Source: Amycolatopsis lexingtonensis (GTDB lineage: Bacteria > Actinomycetota > Actinomycetes > Mycobacteriales > Pseudonocardiaceae). Taken from it: a stretch of 64,000 nt of DNA. The notes below the pieces were generated by a model, which was given only the letters and a program-made list of their open reading frames with translations, did not search any database and was not told the origin of the DNA. Each line of letters starts with the position of its first letter. Position 1 is the first letter of the stretch. The stretch lies in the NCBI RefSeq assembly GCF_014873755.1, contig NZ_JADBEG010000001.1:9088501-9152500 (forward strand). Reading direction: 5' to 3'. The translations under genes were made by a program, and so were the position numbers. Shown here piece by piece: positions 49,343 through 58,400 of this stretch.

Positions 49343-50356
49343 TCAAGGAAGGTCGAAGTCAACCCGGCGGTTCGAGCTGCCCCGGACGATGAGCTGCGCC
49401 GTCAGCGTCGTCGTGGTGGCCGGCCGCGGTCCGCCGTCGGCGATGCGGGCGAGGAGCAGGCGGGCCGCCCGTTGTCCCATCGCGTAGGCGGGCTGGGCGA
49501 CGACCGTCAGCGTCGGCGTGACGAGCGTGGCCCACGGCACTTCGTCGAACGAGACGATCCCGACGTCGCGGCCCGCCCGCAAACCCAGTTCGGCCAGCAC
49601 CTGCAGCACGCCGACCGTCATCGGGCTGCCGGACACCAGGAGCGCGTCCGGCGGATCGGGTGCCGTCAGCAGCCGGATCGCGGCCTCACGGCCGCCGGCT
49701 TCGCGGAATTCGCAGCGGTGCACCAGATCGGCGGGGTATTCCCGGCGGGCCGCGCGGAGCCCGTCGCGGTAGCCGTCGAGGCGCGCGTCCGCGGTGGTGA
49801 CGCCCGGCGGTCCGGCGACGCACCCGATCCGCCGGTAGCCCTGCGCGGCCAGGTGCCGCACGGCGCCGGCGGCCGATTCGCGGGAGTTGACGAGGACCGC
49901 GTCGCAGTCCGAAGCGAGCCGCCGGTCGACCGTCACGATCGGGGTCCGGTGGGTGTGCAGCGGCTCGACGTCGCTGTCGGGCCTGGTCGGCGACAGGATG
50001 ACGCCCGCGAGCCGTTCCTGCGCCGCGACTTCGACGTACCGGCGTTCCTTGGCGGTGTTTTCGTCGGAGTTGCACAGCATCACCGAGAACCCGGCGGCCT
50101 GCGCGGTGTCCTCGGCCCCGCGCGCGATCGCCGTGAAGAACGGGTTTTCGACGTCGGAGATGATCAGCGCCAGCACCGCGGTTTCGCGGCGGCGGAGGCT
50201 GCGGGCCAGGCCGTTCGGCGTGTAGCCGAGCTGTTCCACCGCCCGCGCGACGCGTTCGGCCAGCACCGGGTCCACAGTGGACCTGCCGTTGAGCGCTCTC
50301 GACACGGTCGCGGTCGAGACCCCGGCCAGCGCCGCCACGTCGGAGATCGTCGCCAC
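49343..50356 (-). CDS. LacI family transcriptional regulator
   Basis: 337 residues from a GTG after GAGGACGC. The N-terminal LacI helix-turn-helix reads ATISDVAALAGVSTATVSRAL; the hinge LGYTPNGLARSL and the periplasmic-binding-protein-like domain (LALIISDVENPFFTAIARG) follow. It is divergent from the FGGY kinase with about 45 bases between. TCAC-catagc-GTGA (50391-50404) at the kinase start is an inverted pair that could be the operator. Confidence 0.92.
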   Translation of the reverse strand: MATISDVAALAGVSTATVSRALNGRSTVDPVLAERVARAVEQLGYTPNGLARSLRRRETAVLALIISDVENPFFTAIARGAEDTAQAAGFSVMLCNSDENTAKERRYVEVAAQERLAGVILSPTRPDSDVEPLHTHRTPIVTVDRRLASDCDAVLVNSRESAAGAVRHLAAQGYRRIGCVAGPPGVTTADARLDGYRDGLRAARREYPADLVHRCEFREAGGREAAIRLLTAPDPPDALLVSGSPMTVGVLQVLAELGLRAGRDVGIVSFDEVPWATLVTPTLTVVAQPAYAMGQRAARLLLARIADGGPRPATTTTLTAQLIVRGSSNRRVDFDLP

Positions 50357-50400
50357 CGCGTCCTCATCGTCGTTTGACGGGATATCCGGCTCACCATAGC

Positions 50401-51891
50401 GTGAAGCCGGTGATCGGACTGCTGCTCGGCGTCGACATCGGCACGGCGGGCTCGAAAGGCGTGCTGCTGGACCCGGACGGCGCGGTGCTCGCGCGGTCCG
50501 TCCGCGAGCACGCCGTCTCGACGCCACGCCCCGGCTGGTTCGAGCACGACGCAGAAACCGTGTGGTGGGCGGACTTCACCGCGATCGTCGCGGACCTGCT
50601 GCGCGCCGCGGACGGACGGCGGCTGGCCGGGCTCGGGGTCAGCGGCATCGGGCCGTGCCTGCTCCCGGCTTCCGCGGCGGGCGAGCCGTTGCGGCCGGCG
50701 ATCCTGTACGGCGTCGACACCCGCGCGGGCGAGGAAATCGCGTCGCTGAACGAAGAGCTGGGCGCCGACGCGATCCTGGCCCGCGGCGGTTCGCCGTTGA
50801 CCAGCCAGGCCGTCGGGCCGAAGGTGCGCTGGCTGGCGCGGCACGAGCCGGACGTCTACGCGCGCACGGAAAAGCTCCTGATGGCGAGCTCGTTCCTGGT
50901 GCACCGGCTGACCGGCCGGTACGTCCTGGACCACCACTCGGCCAGTCAGTGCACGCCGCTGTACGACCTCGTCGCCGGCGAGTGGGCGGCGGACTGGGCC
51001 GAACGCGTCGCGCCCGGCTTGCCGCTGCCGGAACTGCGGTGGCCGGCGGAGATCGCGGGCGAGGTTACCCCGGCCGCGGCCGCGGCGACCGGGCTGCCCG
51101 CGGGGTTGCCGGTGACGGCCGGGACCGTCGACGCGTGGGCGGAGGCGGTCAGCGCCGGCGTCCGCGAGCCGGGTGACGTGATGGTCATGTACGGCAGCAC
51201 CTTGTTTCTGATCCAGGTGCTCGCCGAACCGCGCCCGCACCCCGGTTTGTGGAGCACGCGCGGGGTCGACCCGGGCAGTTTCACGCTCGCCGCCGGCATG
51301 GCAACCTCGGGCGCGATCACGGGTTGGCTGCGGGACCTGGTCGGCGGTTCGTACGCCGAGCTCACGGCGGAGGCCGCGGCGGTGCCGGCGGGCAGCCGCG
51401 GTCTCCTGCTGCTGCCGTACTTCGCGGGGGAGCGGACGCCGCTGTTCGACCCGGCCGCACGCGGGGTGCTGGCCGGGCTGACGACCGGGCACGGCCGCGC
51501 CGAGATCTACCGCGCGGCCCTCGAGGGCACGGCGTACGGCGTGCGGCACAACCTCGAGGCGATGGGCGGCGCGGCCGGGCGGCTGGTCGCGGTCGGCGGC
51601 GGGACCACCGGCGGGCTGTGGACGCGCATCGTCTCCGACGTCACCGGGCTGCCGCAGCAGGTTCCGGCCGAGACGATCGGGGCCGCGCTGGGCGATGCGC
51701 TGCTGGCGGCAGAGGCCGTCGGCGCCGAGGTCGACTTCCCGCGCGTCAACCCGATCGCCACGACGGTCACGCCGGATCCGGCGAACAGCGCACGGTACGG
51801 GGAGTTCTACCGCCACTACCGCGCGCTGTACGAGGCCACGGCGGAAACGGCGCACTTCCTGGCCGCGCAGCAGCATGCGGCCGGTGCGTAG
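50401..51891 (+). CDS. FGGY family carbohydrate kinase
   Basis: About 496 residues. It phosphorylates a sugar or polyol with ATP. The phosphate-1 loop LLGVDIGTAGSKGVLLDPDG, the strand LAGLGVSGIGPCLLP, the substrate Asp region VTAGTVDAWAEA and the adenosine motif AVGGGTTGGLWTRI are visible; the family-typical second fingerprint is PYFAGERTPLFDPAARG. The start is uncertain (GTG at 50401 or 50410, TTG at 50374), with no clear ribosome site, so the message may be leaderless. The LacI gene beside it probably controls it. Xylulose- or gluconate-like substrates are possible. Confidence 0.9.
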   Translation: MKPVIGLLLGVDIGTAGSKGVLLDPDGAVLARSVREHAVSTPRPGWFEHDAETVWWADFTAIVADLLRAADGRRLAGLGVSGIGPCLLPASAAGEPLRPAILYGVDTRAGEEIASLNEELGADAILARGGSPLTSQAVGPKVRWLARHEPDVYARTEKLLMASSFLVHRLTGRYVLDHHSASQCTPLYDLVAGEWAADWAERVAPGLPLPELRWPAEIAGEVTPAAAAATGLPAGLPVTAGTVDAWAEAVSAGVREPGDVMVMYGSTLFLIQVLAEPRPHPGLWSTRGVDPGSFTLAAGMATSGAITGWLRDLVGGSYAELTAEAAAVPAGSRGLLLLPYFAGERTPLFDPAARGVLAGLTTGHGRAEIYRAALEGTAYGVRHNLEAMGGAAGRLVAVGGGTTGGLWTRIVSDVTGLPQQVPAETIGAALGDALLAAEAVGAEVDFPRVNPIATTVTPDPANSARYGEFYRHYRALYEATAETAHFLAAQQHAAGA

Positions 51892-52227
51892 TCAGGGTGC
51901 CGGCCGTCGCACGGCCGCGCCCCGCCACCCGCGTCCGGCGGCCAGCCCCCGGTAGTGCTCCAGTGCCGCCACGGACTCGGTGACCTGCTCGAAGCTGGGC
52001 AGGGCGCGCACGTTGGCCACGAGCGTCATGTCCTTGCGGGGGATTTCGATGAAGCACACCTCGATGCCGGACCGCTCGGCCTGGGCGGCCACCTGGTCCC
52101 GCCAGGTGGGGAGGTCGTAGTCGTCGCCCAGCCATTCGTGCAGGTAGACGCACCACTTGCCGCGTTGCAGCTCGCCCGCGATGGCTTCGAGGTCGACCAG
52201 GTACGGCTCGGTCACCCGTTCGGCCAT
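51892..52227 (-). CDS. Hypothetical protein
   Basis: 111 residues from an ATG with GGGGAA. Alpha/beta character (YLVDLEAIAGELQRGKWCVYL, GIEVCFIEIPRKDMTLVANV, FEQVTESVAALEHYRGL). The gene abuts the kinase stop without overlap, in convergent orientation. I do not recognise a family. The upstream region has no other gene up to the SMP-30-like gene. Confidence 0.6.
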   Translation of the reverse strand: MAERVTEPYLVDLEAIAGELQRGKWCVYLHEWLGDDYDLPTWRDQVAAQAERSGIEVCFIEIPRKDMTLVANVRALPSFEQVTESVAALEHYRGLAAGRGWRGAAVRRPAP

Positions 52228-52449
52228 GACCGTTCCCCGCAACACCAAGGCACTGCTTCCCTCCTGCACTCCGGCGGCGACCCGTACCGGCCGGAAAGCG
52301 CTTACCGCGGCGGTCGCCTCCCCGCTTCCACCGTGCAGCGCGCCGTCAATTTACCGGTGGAACTCCGGTCGCGGCAACCGATGGCCCGGATCTTGACATC
52401 CCGTGCACGACTCGCGTGCGGATGCACGTGCCGATGCGCGCCGGAACTT

Positions 52450-53340
52450 TCAGGGAACCCGCAGGAGATTCGGGGAGCCGCCGAAGTACGCGCTGTCCGT
52501 GACGTACAGTTCGCCGCCGCGGACGGCGATCGCGGTCGGGTTGGCCAGGCCGTCCGAAGTGGACAGGATGGTACGGATGCCGTCGCGGCCGGCCGTCACG
52601 ACCCGGTTCTCCTGGTTGATCGCCGCGACCACGGTGGCGCCGCGGAAGGCGAAGTCGTCGACCGGCCCGAGCCCGGTGACCGCCACCCGGCCCGGTGCCC
52701 CGGACAGCGGGAACCGGACGAGCGTGCCGCGGTCCAGGTTGGACACCCAGACCGCGCCGTCGTGGACCTTCACGCCGTTGGCGCCGAAGCCGCTCACCGG
52801 GGCGAGCAGGTCGCCGGTGGCCCAGTCGGTCACCTGCCCGGTGTGCGGCGAGACGCGCCGGACGACCGAGCCGAACGAGTCGGCGACGAAGAGGTCGCCG
52901 CTGGCCGGATCGCGCGCGACGCCGTTCTGGAACCCCGACGGCGGCAGGGAAGCCACCTTGACCGGGGTGCCGCCGGGCCGCACGCGGTAGAGGCCGGTCG
53001 CCGCCGTGCCGGTGGAAACGGCGACGTAGAGGTCGCCGCCGGGGGACCGCGCGATACCGCCGAGGAACAGTTTCTTGTGGACGACGGGAACGTCGCCGTC
53101 GGCGGGCACGGGGATGCGGGCGATGACGCTCACCCGTCCATCAGGCGTGACGCGGCCGATTTCGCCGGTGTAGGCGAAGGTGAGGTCGGCGGAACCGCCG
53201 GGCTCGAGCGCGATGTTTTCCGGCTGCTGCCCGGCGGCGAGGTCGAGGGGAATGATCGTCGGGGCCGCCTGTGCGGGCGCGGCCGGGAGGACGAGGGTGG
53301 CGGCCGCGGTCAGCGCGACGCCGATTTTCTTGATGCGCAA
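52450..53340 (-). CDS. Secreted beta-propeller protein (ScyD/SMP-30-like)
   Basis: 296 residues from a TTG start with GGAG upstream. A signal peptide (KKIGVALTAAATLVLPAAPAQA) leads into six repeats of the NHL/SMP-30 propeller type: GGIARSPGGDLYVAVS, NGVARDPASGDLFVADSFG, NGVKVHDGAVWVSNLDRGT, TAIAVRGGELYVTDS. No lactonase metal site is certain. This matches the ScyD/ScyE-like propellers secreted by actinobacteria, whose role is unknown. Confidence 0.85.
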   Translation of the reverse strand: MRIKKIGVALTAAATLVLPAAPAQAAPTIIPLDLAAGQQPENIALEPGGSADLTFAYTGEIGRVTPDGRVSVIARIPVPADGDVPVVHKKLFLGGIARSPGGDLYVAVSTGTAATGLYRVRPGGTPVKVASLPPSGFQNGVARDPASGDLFVADSFGSVVRRVSPHTGQVTDWATGDLLAPVSGFGANGVKVHDGAVWVSNLDRGTLVRFPLSGAPGRVAVTGLGPVDDFAFRGATVVAAINQENRVVTAGRDGIRTILSTSDGLANPTAIAVRGGELYVTDSAYFGGSPNLLRVP

Positions 53341-53440
53341 GGGAACTCCGTCTCGGTCGGGATCTCCGTACCTTCGACGGTAGGTGCGGTGCGTCCCCGG
53401 GCACCAATAGCTGCGCCTGGGCCGCCCATCGGAAAACCGA

Positions 53441-53905
53441 TCACAGGTCGCGCGCGAAACACACCGAGAGCGGCTCGCCGACGTACGGCCCGAAGGCCTC
53501 GATCGGTTCGTAGCCTTCGCGCCGGTAGAAGCGGATCGCGTCCGGCTGCCCGGTGCCGGTCTCCAGCAGCAGCCGCGCGATGCCGAGTTCGCGCGCGCGG
53601 TCTTCGAGCGCGCGCAGCAGGGCGGTCGCCACGCCGGTGCCGCGGGCCGCCGGCTCGACGTACATGCGCTTGACCTCGCCGGAGCCCGGCCCGAGCAGCC
53701 GGAGCCCGCCGCACCCGATGGCCGTGCCGGCGGCGTCGCGCGCGACGAGGAACACGGCGACGGTCTCGGCGGTCGGGACCGCGCCCGGCTCGTGGTCGTC
53801 GGTGCCGTAGCGGGCGTCCAGTTCGGTGCGCTGGGCCGCGCGCAGGCGGACGGCGTCGGGGTCGTCCCAGGTCACCGGGTCGATGGCGAACGTGCAGTCG
53901 AGCAT
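53441..53905 (-). CDS. GNAT family N-acetyltransferase
   Basis: 154 residues of the GNAT fold. Acetyl-CoA-binding motif A is VKRMYVEPAARGTGVATAL; RLLLETGTGQPDAIRFYRREGY is motif B. The N-terminus includes DPVTWDDPDAVRLRAAQRTEL. Such small actinobacterial enzymes acetylate small molecules, often in drug tolerance; the substrate is unknown. It is divergent from the TetR gene 72 bases away. Confidence 0.92.
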   Translation of the reverse strand: MLDCTFAIDPVTWDDPDAVRLRAAQRTELDARYGTDDHEPGAVPTAETVAVFLVARDAAGTAIGCGGLRLLGPGSGEVKRMYVEPAARGTGVATALLRALEDRARELGIARLLLETGTGQPDAIRFYRREGYEPIEAFGPYVGEPLSVCFARDL

Positions 53906-53977
53906 CAGGTGGTACCCCCTTATCCGTAACGGTTGTTACCGTAGCATCTGTTACGCTTCCCGGGAAGGAGGCGGACT

Positions 53978-54559
53978 TTGCCGAAGCAGCGCGACGTCCA
54001 GGCGCAGCGGGACCTGCTGTCCAACGCGACCTGGCAGGTGCTCGCCGAGCACGGCCTCCCCGGGTTGACCCTGCGCGCGGTCGCCGAGCGCGCCGGCTGC
54101 ACGACGGGCCTGGTCATGCACGCGTTCCCGACCAAGAAGGCCCTGCTGCTGCACGCGCGAGACCTGCTTTACGAGCGCACGGCCGTCCGCGCGGACGCGG
54201 CCGAGGCGGCGAGCGCGGACGCTTTCGGTGCCCTGGAAGCGGTTCTGGGCCAAGCGGTCGACCTCCCGCACGGCCACCACGACGAATCCCGTGTGTGGGT
54301 GGGCTTCCTGGCGGCGGCACTGGCCGACGACGACCTGGCCGAGCGCCACCGGGTGGCCAACCACTCGTTCCTGGCCAGGGTGGGGCGGTTGGTGACGGCA
54401 TGCCGTCCTGAGTGGACGGACGAGCGGCTCGAGCTGACGACGAAGAGCCTGGTGGCGTTGGTGGAAGGCCTGAACGTCCTGGCGGCGGCCGACCCGCGCG
54501 GTTATCCGGCGCGGGTGCAGCAGAACGCGCTGGCGGCGGCGCTCGACCCCCTGCGTTAG
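53978..54559 (+). CDS. TetR family transcriptional regulator
   Basis: 193 residues from a TTG start with AAGGAGG at good spacing. The helix-turn-helix is ATWQVLAEHGLPGLTLRAVAE with AGCTTGLVMHAFPTKKALLLH; the C-terminal domain is BetI/TetR_C_6-like. It is divergent from the GNAT gene, whose expression it may control; TAACGGTTGTTACCGTAGC and GTTACG repeats in the gap look like a possible operator. Its stop overlaps the end of the cyclase-like gene by four bases, in convergent orientation. Confidence 0.9.
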   Translation: MPKQRDVQAQRDLLSNATWQVLAEHGLPGLTLRAVAERAGCTTGLVMHAFPTKKALLLHARDLLYERTAVRADAAEAASADAFGALEAVLGQAVDLPHGHHDESRVWVGFLAAALADDDLAERHRVANHSFLARVGRLVTACRPEWTDERLELTTKSLVALVEGLNVLAAADPRGYPARVQQNALAAALDPLR

Positions 54560-55332
54560 CTTCCGGGGTGGTTCACGTTCCCGTGCACGCGGCCGATCTG
54601 GATGGCGGTGCCGCCGTGCATCCCGGTGATCACGTTCGTCGTCCCTTCGGTCTTCTCGGCGGCGGCCAATTTCTCCTCGTATTCGGTGCCGATGCCGCTC
54701 TGCAGCAGCTTTCCGCTGGGATTCGGGACGTAGAGGTAAACCGTGCCGCGGTATTCCTTGACCTCGACGTCGGCCGGCACGACCCGTGATTTCGGCAGCG
54801 TCGCGTAACCGCTGGCGAGAACGTCTTCGAAGATCCGTTGTGACAACACGACGGACAGGAACGTCTGATCGGGATCGGACCGGGTGAGCACCTCCCGCAC
54901 GGGCGCGGAATCGAGCAGCCGGTGGGTGGTGATCACCGCGGCCCCGATGGCGACGGCGGAACTTTCGCCGTCGGCTTCCCGGATCGGCCCGACGTTCAGG
55001 CTGGCCCGCATCCGCATCCGCAGGTACCGGCTGGTGGCCCGCAACCGGACATCCCGTTCTGCGAGCACGTTTTCGAGCGCGTCGAAGAATTTCGAGACGA
55101 CGGCGGGCAGGAACCGCGGCTCGAACCCGACGCCGTAGCCGTCGCCGGTCCCGTGCGGGAACAACGCGGTCTTCCAGACTTCACCGAGCCCGGCCCGTTC
55201 GAAAGCCTGCCCGAGCACGTCCGGAATCATCGCGGCGAGCACCCCTTGGTCGGCATCGGAATTGCTCCCGAACCCCTTGGTGTCCACCACCAGCAAAGCC
55301 CGATACGGCGGCAACTCCTCGTCGATCGACAC
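54556..55332 (-). CDS. Class III nucleotide-cyclase-like protein with C-terminal amyloid-type motif
   Basis: 258 residues from a GTG with GGGGAGG. Residues 11-205 look like a cyclase homology domain: strand 1 ALLVVDTKGFG with Asp17 and strand 3 HGTGDGYGVGF with Asp64 match the two metal-binding aspartates; LRMRASLNVGPI and AVITTHRLLDSAPV follow in the usual order. Where cyclases have NxxxR, this one has IxxxR (Ile134, Arg138), so the transition-state Asn is missing. After a charged linker (217-230), residues 232-254 repeat the motif found at the start of the divergent NTPase. I read it as the effector partner of that NTPase. It may make a cyclic nucleotide or act without catalysis. Confidence 0.7.
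   Translation of the reverse strand: MSIDEELPPYRALLVVDTKGFGSNSDADQGVLAAMIPDVLGQAFERAGLGEVWKTALFPHGTGDGYGVGFEPRFLPAVVSKFFDALENVLAERDVRLRATSRYLRMRMRASLNVGPIREADGESSAVAIGAAVITTHRLLDSAPVREVLTRSDPDQTFLSVVLSQRIFEDVLASGYATLPKSRVVPADVEVKEYRGTVYLYVPNPSGKLLQSGIGTEYEEKLAAAEKTEGTTNVITGMHGGTAIQIGRVHGNVNHPGS
54571..54639 (-). other. Amyloid-type signalling motif, C-terminus of the cyclase-like protein
   Basis: It reads NVITGMHGGTAIQIGRVHG, with alternating hydrophobic residues, spaced glycines and a central Gln-x-Gly. This is the pattern of RHIM-like bacterial amyloid signalling sequences. It ends four residues before the stop codon, after a charged linker. Confidence 0.7.
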
Positions 55333-55485
55333 GCCGACCTCCCCTGTCCGTCATCACCGAGTGTGGTTCGGCCGAGCGGGTGAGCTTTCCGCTTTTCACA
55401 CGCTAACCCGATCCACCGGTCCCGCAGAATACGCCGCGGAGGCGGTCCCGCGTGGGAGGATCCCGGCCCGGCAGGAGGAGACCGC
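55333..55485. promoter_or_regulatory. Shared divergent promoter region of the cyclase/NTPase pair
   Basis: 153 bases separate the two divergent starts, each with a strong ribosome binding site at its edge (GGGGAGG leftward, GGAGGAG rightward). Both promoters must lie here, which suggests coordinated expression. I see no convincing -10/-35 boxes; the stretch GCTTTCCGCTTTTCACACG in the middle is the least GC-rich part. Confidence 0.5.
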
Positions 55486-58400
55486 GTGGCAGAGGAAGAG
55501 ACGGCGAACGTGATCTCGGGGGAGGTCTCGGGTACCACCGTGCAGGTCGGCGCGGTGCACGGGGACATGTACGTCGGGGTTTCTCGTGAGGTGCCGCGGG
55601 CTTTGGTGGACCCGCCGGCGGGGTGGGAGGAGCTTCCGGAGCTGCCGGCGAAGATCGTTTCGCTGTTGCGGGCACAGATCGAGAACGCGGAGATCATGCC
55701 GTACCGGCTGCGGGGTGCCCGGCGTCCGTCGCTGTCGACCGTTTACGTGCGCCAGGACGTGACGACCGGGTCCGAGCTCCAGCCGTCCGACCAGGCGCGA
55801 CCGCTCCCGGTGCTGGACAGCAAGGGCCGGTTGATCGACGTGCCGGGCCGACCGGCCGCACGAATCACGGTGCGGCCACCGTCGAGGAGCATGAGGGAAG
55901 CGCTCGACGGTGCCGAGCACATGCTGGTGACCGGCGGTCCGGGGCAAGGAAAATCCACCCTGTCGCTGCGGCTGGCCGCCGATGTGGCCCGGCAATGGCA
56001 GGAATTCGACGACTCCCCGCCGCTTGGTGAGCCCGTCGTTCCGCTGCGCCTGGCCGCGCGTGAGCTGGCGACGAGACTCGAGCTGCCCTTCTTCGAAGCG
56101 CTGGCCGAAACCGTCCGAAGTGAGTACGGGGCGATGCTCGACCAGCCGCTGAGCCCGGACGACCTCACCGGGCGGGTCGCGGGATGCAGGTGGTTGCTGC
56201 TGGTAGACGGGCTCGACGAGGTCGCCGACACCGCCGTCCGGGACCGGATGGTCGCGGTGCTGGCCAGCAGGGCTTCGGACGTCTCCGCCGCCTATCGCAT
56301 CGTCCTCACCACCCGGCCGATCGAGGGGGCCACACTGGCCCCTTTCCAGCGCATCGGGGCGGCGCGCTACGAACTTCTGCCGTTCGACGACGAGGCCTTC
56401 GCCCTGTTCGCGGAGCACTGGTTCAGCGAGAACGCGGGCGAGGCGAAGCGGTTCGTGCGCCAGGTGCGCGACGCTCACCTCGGCGAACTGGTCCGCGTCC
56501 CGTTGCTGGCGACGATCGCGGCGATCATCTTCGGGCAATACGCCGACCGGCCGTTGCCGGACAACCAGTACGAGCTTTACGAGACGTACTTGGGTTTTCT
56601 GCGGTCCGGTCACTCCTTACCGCCGGGGCCGTTCGACGAGTGCAGCGGAAGGCTGCTGGAGCACCTCGGCCGAGTCCGGCTCGAAGAAGACACGTCGCTG
56701 ATCACGGCGGCTTGCCGCTGGGTGAGCGCCCGGCTGCCCGAGCTGGGCGCCGGAACCGACTGGCGGGAGCGGCTCGTCGGTCACCTCGGTGCGGTCGGCC
56801 CCTTTCTCCTCCGTGGTGACGATCTCGGCTTCATGCACCACAGCTTCGCCGAGCACCTCGCGGCCACCGCGAAGGCCAGGATGCTGCCGGAGAGCTTCAC
56901 CCCGGCACACCGTGACTTCGTCGAGCTGCTGCACGCGGCCGAGCCCAAAGAACGCGGCCGCTATGCCCGGCGAGTTCTGCTGCACTACACGCGGCTGTAC
57001 CCGGCGGAAGCGGATCGCTTGATCCGGTACCTGCACGAGGGCGGGCCGCAACAGCACCTGCTCGCCGCTCGCCTGCTGGCTTGGCACGTTCCCGCGGGCG
57101 CGGACGCCGTGAACGCGTTCCTGGCGGCGGCGCGCGCGTGGGCCGCCACGGCCCAGCACCCCGGCGGGGAAATCCTCGCCGAGGTCAGCCGGGCTGCGCA
57201 CCACCCCGGCCTGGTGGGCTGGCTGCAAAACCTCATGCGCGATGGCGGCGTTCCTTGGCCGTCGCGGGTCGAAGCCGCCGTGGCGCTGGCGACGCGGCTC
57301 GCCAACGACGCTCGCGCGGAGGCAGTGGAGACTCTTCGGACGGGCGTGCGGGGAGCGGGCATCGACGTGCAGGCTCGTCTCGACGCTGCCGAAGCGCTCT
57401 CCCAGTGTGGCGACGCGGAACACGACGCTGCGGTTCACGGGTTGGACTCCGTTCTGGACAGCCCAGCCGCCACAGCGACACAACACGGTGACGCCGCGGT
57501 GGTCCTCGCCGGGTTGGGGCCGGAGCCCCGGGCTCACGCGATCGGGAAACTGACTGCGGTGCTGGAGGATTCCGGCGCGACCGATCAAGACCTGGTCGCT
57601 GCCGCGGTCAGCCTGCTGGAGATCGACCTCGAATGCCACGAGCGTTGTGTGACGGTGCTGCGGACTGTGCTGGATCGACGTTCGTGGTCGACCATGGCGA
57701 TCGAGGACGCCGCACTCGGTCTGGCGTCTTTGGGGCCGGAACACCTCGCGCAGGCTGCCGCCGCGCTCGAACACCGCATCACCGACTCCCGGCTTGACAT
57801 CGGCGACCGGCTGCGCAGCGCTCAGGTTCTGCTGCAGTTGGGCCCGCAGTACCGGGCCCGGGCCGGTGAGCTGATCTCCGAAGTGGCGACGAGCCCGGCC
57901 GGGGGCATCGTCGACCAGGCGTACCTCGGGTCGGCGCTCGCCGACTGCGGACCCGAGTTCCACGAGGTCGCGGTGTCCTTCATCCGGAGGGCGCTGGACA
58001 ATCCCGGCGCGTCGGCGGGATTCCTGCTCACTGCGGGGAGCCGGCTGATCGATCTGGGATCGGACCACTGGCCGGACGCCGCGCAGGCGCTCACTCGCGC
58101 AGCCGCTCATCCGCGAGGAATCGACGGGTTCGCCGTGAGCGCTCTCGGGTTTCTCGCCACGCTGGGGGCGGCCCACAAAACATCGGTCGTGGCGGAGCTC
58201 CGCTCGCTGGCAAACCGACCGGAATCGACGGTCGAGACGCGGTTGCTGGCGACTTCCGAACTTGCCACGCTCGGTACGGAGTTCCACGCTGAAGCGATCG
58301 CCCAGCTGACTCGCCTCACCGGCGCTTCGCTTCCCCTCAAGCTTCGGCTGAGCATTTGGCGGCTGCTCAAGCGCCTCGCCCCAGACGTCGATCAGGGGGC

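Noticed and set aside
54556..55332. Canonical Pycsar cyclase
   Set aside because: Pycsar pairs a cyclase with a cyclic-nucleotide-binding membrane or NADase effector; here the neighbour is a NACHT NTPase and no cyclic-nucleotide-binding effector is visible.
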